DNA of 64,000 nucleotides from Cardinalis cardinalis. Its lineage: Eukaryota; Chordata; Aves; Passeriformes; Cardinalidae. Below, in pieces: positions 41,301 through 50,300 of the stretch. The notes beneath the pieces were generated by a model. The model made no database searches. It was not told the DNA's origin and saw only the letters and a program-made list of their open reading frames with translations. A program made the position numbers and the translations under genes. The stretch is taken from NCBI GenBank assembly GCA_014549065.1, contig JACDOX010000169.1:442414-506413 (forward strand). The letters are read 5' to 3'. The first letter of the stretch is position 1, and the number at the start of each line of letters is the position of its first letter.

Positions 41301-44300
41301 CTGGTACCACTTTGTTGCACTGAGTGGTCACTTTTTNGAAGTACTACCTAATTTTGTCCAAGAGGTCTGGAGCTGAGACAGTGGTCAAGAATGCAGTAGC
41401 TGCCACTGGAGAAGCCTGCACATGCAAATGGGACAAGTAAAACACTGGTGTGCATTTGTGTGGTTGTGCCTGGCCTAGTGTTGCTCACTAGTACCAGACT
41501 GGCCAGGTGCTGAGAGCCTCTGTCATGTGAGCTATCTTNGGTGGGAGCAGAGAATAACTGGGTCTGCTCCTGGTGGGCTGTGCTCTGGTGCAGAGTTTCC
41601 CAGAGTGTTTGAACACTGGGACATTGCCCCTTCCCTGTGGTGTAAGTGGTACATCACTCTGCCAGTGGCATGGAGGGGTGCTCTCCTGCTGGTCCTTCAC
41701 TTGGCATCACACAGGACAGTTCACTTCAGTGATGAAAATGCTGCAGTAAATGCCAACTATTCCTGCTACCATCAGTGAGCTCCAGCTTCCCAGGGGCACC
41801 CTCTGCCCTCTGCCATGCCCACATGAGGAAGGGAGATGTGGACCAGCCTAATTGGTTATAACTTCTGGTATTTTAGAGCGCTGTCTCAACGTGAGATGAT
41901 ATCTGCTGTCCACCTGCCAGCAGGAGGGTTGGTGCTGCCTAGGGGGCATTCAGAGCACAGGAGATGTGGGCACTGGGCTGTGACTGTTAGGTCTGAGGAG
42001 TGCACCCTGCTCCTTCCCTCAGCTCCCTCCCACCAGTGCTGGTTTGCAGGAGTGAGAGCAGAAGTTCACCCTTGTCCCCCCTGTGTGCTGGTGACCAGCA
42101 AGGCAGCCGGCCTGGGGACACAGAGGCTGTCACAGCATNTCTGTCTGCACGAAAGCAACCTCTGCCTTGCAACTGGGGACAGTGAAGTGGAGGTTAAGGT
42201 ATGGAAAGGGGAGCTGAGGGAAGCTGAGGAAGAGAAATAGGCGTGGGAATAGCATTCAGCAGGGAATGGGTGTTTAAATGCTAGCTTTGGGAGCTAGCAA
42301 TACTCATTTCAAACCAACACCAAATACCAGGTATATTTTAGAAGCTTAACAGAATACCATGTTTTAGAAGGGGCAGATTGCCTGATCTGAGNGCTACAGG
42401 CTCATTAGTTTGATGTCAGTCATAGGCAGAAAGATGGAAAATGAGATATGGAATTCAGTCATTGAAGAACTAAAGGACAGATAAACAGTTATGCCAGTGA
42501 GCACAATGTAATGGAACAGAGAGCTGTCAAAGGAAACAACACTCTTTGTTCAAGTAACAGGTTTGACTGCTTCAACTGAACTGTATANCCAAAAACATTT
42601 TGGTAAGGCATTTGATCAAACATTACACAAGATTCTTATAAAAATCTGGCACCTATCAGAGTATACAAAAAAACCCTATTGCAGCATAATTGAGACCTGT
42701 CTGCTTTTGAAATCACTGACCTTGATGCAGGTGTTTATAGACAGGTGTCATAGGGAGCAGCAACAGGCCCAGTATCTCTCTATATTTTCATCAAAAGCCT
42801 GGAAATACATTTAAAATCCTTACTGTGTAAAATCATCTTAGTTCAGATCAGTGAAGTATGATAGCAGAGAGAGACATGATAGCANTCATTTAATGGTCAT
42901 AATGCTTTGCTGAACAAAAAGTCCACATGAAGAACAACAACATATTGGCCAGGCCACAACTGCATGCCTTGGAAGGAAACAGGAGTTGCAGTAACAAGTT
43001 GACAGGAGCTCCCAGGTCAGTGATGTTGCCACAAAATTGTATCTAGCTCAGGAGTAGATGTGAGAACATGGTGTGTTTTAATGTCTGTGTGCAAGATCAG
43101 TGANATCCACACTGTGCTGCTGCATCCATGACTAAGTATCCATGTTTCTCCCATTTGAAAAGCCTGTTAAGAATATGAAGGTTCAGAAGAAACTTGAGTG
43201 CANNGTGAAGATTTTTAATGTAGCAGGANAAGACATCATAATAATCAGTGGCTGTAGCATAAACTATTTGGAGACTGTTACAGATATTTCAGAGCAAAGC
43301 TGATTAAAAAAATACCAAAGGGAAATAACATTTTGACACTTAAAGTCTGAAGGACTTTGAGGATGCTTTACTGAAACCCACATCACTGGTCTCACAAATG
43401 GGTAAGTTGGGGAAAAGTCCATATCCTCTATTGTGAGGAGCAAGACTATTTTTTCATGTCATCTATTAGATTCATGTCATCTTAGGTCTGGTCTATTGAC
43501 ACATACAAATAGCATGTAATGNAAAACCAGAAGGAAGTCTGCATCCTGATCTTTTGCACTGGATTTTTTCTATTATCCTTTTCTGATTTTGCATAAACGT
43601 GCAATACATATGAAGAATACAGTATTTAAAGAACAGGCCTGATTGTTCTTTAAATATTTTAATTGTTCTTTAAATTCTTTAAACAGCCTGTCAGGGCTAT
43701 TAATTTCAGGAGTTGCCAGGAATCAAATAATTTCCCTACTATATGGTACAACAGAAGAATCTTACTGCATGTCACAGTGTGCCTGAGTCCTGTGAGCACT
43801 CCCTGCTCTTTGCTGTGCCCTCCCTGCACAGCTCACTGCAGGCAGGCCATGTGCCAGTAGAGGCCTCCAGAAACTCNAGTGAGGCACATTTGCTGCCTGC
43901 ACTGCACAGTGATAGTGCCAGTGATAGTTCTGCTCCTCCAGGTCTGGGAGCCAGCTGNATAGAGAAACTCAAAGGAAATTAAAGGAGGATAGCAAAATAA
44001 ATGGCTGGAAATTCTGGGCCATGCCCTGGAGGATGCGTGGTGGGAGGCCAGTGCCCACAAACCCANAGGTTGGGACAGTCAGTTTATGGCTCATTGTCAA
44101 AGACTGTACAAAGGCACACCTCCATATTTAAAGTTTTAATCACAGTTTGTGTGGGAGAAGTGGAGTTATGTAACTCTTGCATTATCAGCCACAAGGACAT
44201 AGGTGCTGTCACAAGCCCCAAGTTTGTCATGGGCTTCCTACTNGAGTTTGGATAGTCTGTAGCACCTCTGTGGGTCTCCATTGTCTGCAAATTCAAAAAT

Positions 44301-47300
44301 CAAGTTTGTCCTCTTTACAGGGAGCACTGAGGTCAGCATGGTGTTAGAGTCTTGAGAGGCTGGGAGGGATGCCCTGGTTCTCTGAGTCTGATAGTCTGAA
44401 ATCTCTGTTACTGTCTCATGAGCGTGTAGAAAACATTGTTGAGCTGTGACTGTTAAAAACAAGTGCTCTCTTTGTAGTTGATCATCTCTAGATATTTCTC
44501 TGTAAAAGTTCTTGGTCTCCTGATAACCTGTAGTATTTATTTCCTAGGCTTTCCAGAAGTGCTCTTTTATGGATGTAAATTCAAACAGTCATGCTGAGCA
44601 GTCCAGAAATGATACACATGTTAAAGACATAAGGCCTGGGACTTTAATGCATCACAAGGAAAAGAAGGTAACAAGTGGCAATTGTAGACATGCCACCCGG
44701 TCTTGGCATAACCTTCTTTCCTTCAAAACTAATCTTACATCCTGTGTCCTGTTCTCTTTAACCCCCACCCACCACTGCCCAGCAGTTTCCTTCCTTTTAT
44801 CTCTGTATGGCTCAGAAATGCTCATACAGAGCTCTGTATTAAACTGTATTATGTGTCTCATCAGCAAGAGTACAGTGGTTGCATGAAGCTTTATCATTCT
44901 GTGAAATCAAAACAGGATCTGTCCGTTTCTGTCAGAGTTGCTCATACTACTTAGGACATCCTTCCCCAGCTGTTCTGGTGATGGATGGTGAAGCATCTCT
45001 CCTAAGCTTGAGGGGAGTTAATCGTTCCTCTCAGTCTCTAGAGCCAGTTTGAGAACATGTGCTTTATTTTGTTTCTTTTGTTGGTTCCAGAAATAGTTGT
45101 TAGGTATTCAGAAATCCCATTCAGTTCATTGGATGACAGGGTCAAAGTGGATGGGAGGAATTTGCCCTTATGCTGATGGGCAATGCCCAAAATTCAGCCA
45201 TGGGACTGAGAAGAGGTGCCATGTGTCTGGGGCTGTAGGCAGGTCAAGGTTAAATTTCACAGCTGTGCCTGGACTGGAGTTGCCAATTGAGTTGATTTGA
45301 CTTAGCATGCAGCCAATGTGCAGGACAAGAAAAGGACAAAAGTACTTCTGCCCTTGCAAACCTCTTTTTTATGNATAATAATAATGAGTTGCATCACTGC
45401 TGGGGTAAGGGGGTTGTGCAGGTATGACAACCTGTCAGCCACATGCCAGTTTGCAATGAAGGTGGGGATGATGGGGAAGGAAACACAGCTCTTCAGCCCA
45501 GCATTTCAGCCTTCTCGTGCGTTTTGTGTGTGTGCAAATGCTGCCACATCAGGGCATTGCACTTAAGGACTTGTGTTGGAGCTGCCCAAACAGCAGTTCT
45601 GGTCTAAAGCTGCAAACAGCTGCCTGCATGAGGGTACCTGGGTATGAGGGGAAAAGGACAAACTGTTCTGTGTCTATGACAGTGTTACAGAGAAAAAAAA
45701 AGTGTGAATTCATCCTCATTACTGCTGTTGTCAGAATGAGAAGATCATATTGTTACATGAAATCCTGGGTCTTCACTCAGGACACTGCATATCCTGTAGC
45801 ACAAACATTTCTTTGAAAGATGCTGTTAAGTAATTGCCATAAACTGATATTTATTTGAATAACATAGAGTCCAGGAAATTAAGGTTAATGAGATCTGGTT
45901 TTGTAATCTGACGTGACAGTGTTTATTGNCTTTAAATATGGAACATTATGGTCACGATAAAATCATCAAGGAAATTAGTTTTGTTGTGGTTTTATTTTTT
46001 AGTAGAAATNCAGAAGTTCCTAAAATAAGACACCTTGTACAAGGACACTATGGTGTTTCACTGGCACTTGGAACTAGAACATGCTAAAAAAAGATATACA
46101 GTCAGCATATCCAGAGGCAGCAAGTGCCTTTAGGTGATTTGGTCTAATTCTGGGGGGCTCTGACATGTTTGGGACTGGGAGGTGCTGAGCACTGAGCAGG
46201 TCAGGGCCTGAGGGGATCACAAGCCCTGGAATTTGGATCCAAACTGCCTCTCAGCACGACATGCAGACTGTCAGCCTGCCCACCGAGGCCTTGTGCTGTG
46301 CTGGTTTGTATGAGAGCTCTTCCTCATCTGGAGGCATGAGGAAGCAGCTGTTCATCCTTGTTACTGCTGAACAAGCCTTTGTGGAGGTGAACTCTGACTC
46401 TGGTGTATGAGTGACTTTCTTGCTTCTGTGTTTTGATTGTGAGTAAAGTTTTTCTGTAAAATCCTCCAACAGTGCATAAGAAAACATCACACAAGGTGTA
46501 GAAACCAGACCTGGTGAAGCTGTGTATGCATGGGGCGTGCATGCACAGCCAGCCTGGGGATTTCTGCACTGTCACTCGTCCATCTCATTTGGGAGAGCAA
46601 TGCTCCTGACTGTTCTGCATGTCTTGATGCTCACATGAGTATAATCTGTCCTTCTGCTGGGTTAGGAGTCAGCTCCTAGTCTCAAGCAAGCAATGCTAGT
46701 GTTATTGGTTTTGGTTCACTGCCTTCAGGCACTTGAGGCCAAATTAGTTTCCTTCTTGGTGAGCTGTCTTTTGACTGTAGATTTCTCTCTTATTCATCGT
46801 CCTGGTGTCTCCTCAGGTCAGTTTTTCATCNTGATGATTTGTGTTTCTCCTAAGTTGTCACCAGCACTTAAACCAAACCCCAGAGAAAACCTGGCATTAG
46901 GAAACAGCATTTCCAGGGGTCCTCACTTGCAAAAAAAAAAAAAAGTCCCCCTGAAGTTTCATTGCTGGGAATAAACATACTTCTTTTGAGCCAGTGGATG
47001 ACCTCTCTGTTTGGTGTTTGGCATTTCTGCTGTAAGTGAATGTAGCTCAGTGTTTCATTCTGCACTTCCACAGGCACCACAGGGTGTCACTGGTAATTCT
47101 GGTGGAATACTTCTAATGCAGCAAGGATTTAGAAGTGCTCAGACTGTAATGATACTAATTGTAATGGAGCAGCACTGCTCAGGTGTGACCAACATTAGAA
47201 GGAGCAAAATGTAACTTGAAAATCAGCTTTTACTGGTATAAAACTTCCTTCAAGGCAAGCCAGACTCGCTGTCAGCCCTTCCATATCAGCCTCCCTTTGA

Positions 47301-50300
47301 TGTGTCCCAGCAGAATGTGACCAGATACTGAGACTTTCAGCTTCAATCTTATAAAAACTTGGTGGGGCTGGGGGTGTTTAGCAGAAAGGTGAACAGGTCA
47401 TGAGGCACGGTGTTGGAAATAAGGTAATTAATGTGCTTATGCATATTCTGGAGGCCTTGTTAAAACAAGGTAACATCCCATCCTGACCTAATGCATAGCA
47501 CAAAGCAGTAACATCATGCACTGTTCTGCCAGAATTTGGAATTTTGCCCTGAAGAAAGACAGGAATCAGATGACAGCTTGAGACATGTCTCTGCAGCAGT
47601 AAATGGAGTGGTGAGTTCACGAGGTCTGCGCTTCCCCCAAGATTAATCTGGGGGAAAATAAAAGTCCTGTAAAGATAAAAGCCCTGAATAACTAAGTAAT
47701 CCAACTTTCCCCCTTAGGTGTATGGGGCTACAACAGGATCTCCCACAGATAGTGACCATCCTAAAGAGAAGAGGGAAGGGAGAACTGAAGAAGAATTGGG
47801 TTCTGATTCATCCAGTACAGCTGACAGTAAAAGTGGCTTTTCAATGAATGACAGTCCTACATTTAGCAAGGGTTTGTTTGTAGACAGTACAGACTATTCT
47901 AACAAAAACCTTCAGAATGTGAGCACAAACCTGTCTGGTGTCAGTTTGCCAGAGGAGGACAAACGAAGAGGGGCTCAAGATATCTTAGGATCACATTTTC
48001 CAGCCGTTGAGACTGGAAAACAAAAGCCAAACTACAGACTGTCAAGAGATGCTCACCAGGGTGAAGCCTTGCAGAGCACAGGCAAGCCCATCCCCATCAG
48101 CAGCGTTGCCCCTCTCCTGAGGCACATGCAGGAGGCTGCAGGGCCTCAGCCTTCCTTGCAGGAGCAAGAAGTTTCTGCAGGCAACTACAATCAGGTTGTG
48201 CTGAGACCCAGAGTGTCCAGAGCAAACAGTGTGAGCAGCACTGAAGAGACAGACTCTCCAGGCAGCTCTCCAAGTGAAGACAACCCACCCACAGAAAACA
48301 TTGCCTTCATGATTACTAAAACAGCTGTCCAGGTGCTCTCCAGCGGGGAAGTTCACGACATAGTGAGCCGGAAAGGAGGAGATGTGCAAACAGTCAACAT
48401 CGATGCCAGGAAGGATGTGGCATCAGAGAAGGGCATCCCTGAGAACACAGACAGTGAAGAGCCAGTGGTGTGTCTGGACAAAAAGCCTGTCATCATCATT
48501 TTCGATGAACCGATGGATATTAGGTCAGCCTACAAACGGCTTTCTACAATTTTTGAGGAATGTGATGAGGAATTGGAAAAAATGATGACAGATGAAAAGA
48601 TAGAAGAAGAAGAGGAGGAGGAAGAAAATGAAGCGCATGAAGTCTCTGAGAGGCAGAAGGAAGAGTCACCAGTAGCTAATGACAGAAAAGCAACCACAGA
48701 GCATTCTGCAGCTCATGGTCCCCAGGGGCCATACCTGTTTAAACCTCAGTCTGACTCTGCAGAAAGCAGACCTCCTGCAGAGGAGGAAAGCACAAAGACA
48801 AATTTTGACAAATACCGTCAGATCTATGGGCTGAACACAGAAGCAAACTCAGACTCTGCTGATCAGCTGGGAAGCAGGCAGGATTCTAAGAAAAAATTTA
48901 AATTTAAATTCCCTAAAAAGCAGCTGGCAGCTCTGACACAGGCAATACGGACAGGAACCAAGACTGGGAAGAAGACCTTGCAGGTTGTGGTCTATGAAGA
49001 AGAGGAGGAAGATGGGACCCTGAAGCAGCACAAGGAAGCAAAGAGATTTGAAATCACTAGGTCTCAGTCTGAGGAGAGTGATAAAAGTCCTTCTGGGAAG
49101 CAAGAGGGCCCCTCTGGAGCTGCAGTGTCCCTGTCCAGGACTGATGAAATTCGACAGAGTACATACAGAACACTAGACAGCCTTGAGCAGACTATAAAGC
49201 AGCTGGAAAACACCATCAGTGAAATGAGTCCAAAACCTGTCCCTGAAAACACATACACCTCTGAGGGAAGCACTGTCCCCTTCTCTGCCCAGATAGTACC
49301 AGAGACCCCATCCCGAGAGCATGTAGTGCTGGATGAGAGCCTTGCTGGTGCAGAGCCCCCTGCATCACTCCCAGCCACTTCACGTAAGGTACCTTAGTCT
49401 GAGAAATCAAACCTCCAGCTGCTTTCTAAAATCTGCAATAATCACCATTAAACAAGACGGTCTTGTGATTTGTTTGCTTCCTTTCAGGTGGCTTGTTTGG
49501 GCTCCCCGTGAGGTGTCTAACAGCTAATAGACCATTGGTTTTTGGGGTTTTTTAAAATCTTTGCTGCTGATTGGTGATGGGCAAATGCAGGGGAGCTGGG
49601 TCGAATAATCCGCTGTGTGAAATGACAAGTGTCACTGACATGAAATCCAGGCTGATCAGTAGCTGAGCAGTTTTCTCCATGTGATTCTGGAAATTAACAC
49701 CCGNGGTGTGAAGCTCCTGAACTTTCCCTGCATGTAGTACTGTGGCTTTTTCAGCGCATGGTGTGCAGGCCTCCATNCAGGCACCCTGGCACTGACCACG
49801 CCTTCTTGTCTCCCCTCCCTGCCCCTCCACTCGTTTCCGCAGGGCTCCAGCGCTGCCTCCCAGACCAGCCGGATGCCAGTCCCCATGGCTTCAAAAACTA
49901 GACAAGGAAGCATGGAGAAATCAGGCAAACAGCACAAGCTGCAGGATCCACGCCAATACAGACAGGTAGTTTTACCCTAAACCCGGTGTTTGGATGGACA
50001 TTTCATGTTGTTTGTTTATTTAAAAACTCCAGTAACTGACTGTGATTATACCAAATATCGGATGCCTGAGGTCAAACTGGACATCCTGGATCCTGGGGGC
50101 ATGACAGTACTGATCTTTTCACCATGCTTGTGCATGCATGTCTGCAATAAAACACCTGCTGCTTTTTTTTTTTTTTTTNNNNNNNNNNNNNNNNNNNNNN
50201 NNNNNNNNNNNNNNNNNNNNNNNNNNNNNNNNNNNNNNNNNNNNNNNNNNNNNNNNNNNNNNNTTAATTTATTATTTTTATTTTTTTTTAAACTGTGGTA

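Noticed and set aside
49990..50178. ORF reading PVTDCDYTKYRMPEVKLDIL after an AG at about 50033
   Set aside because: Tempting as an exon, but no matching KIAA1217 segment is known to me, the frame runs into poly-T, and no donor is evident before the gap.
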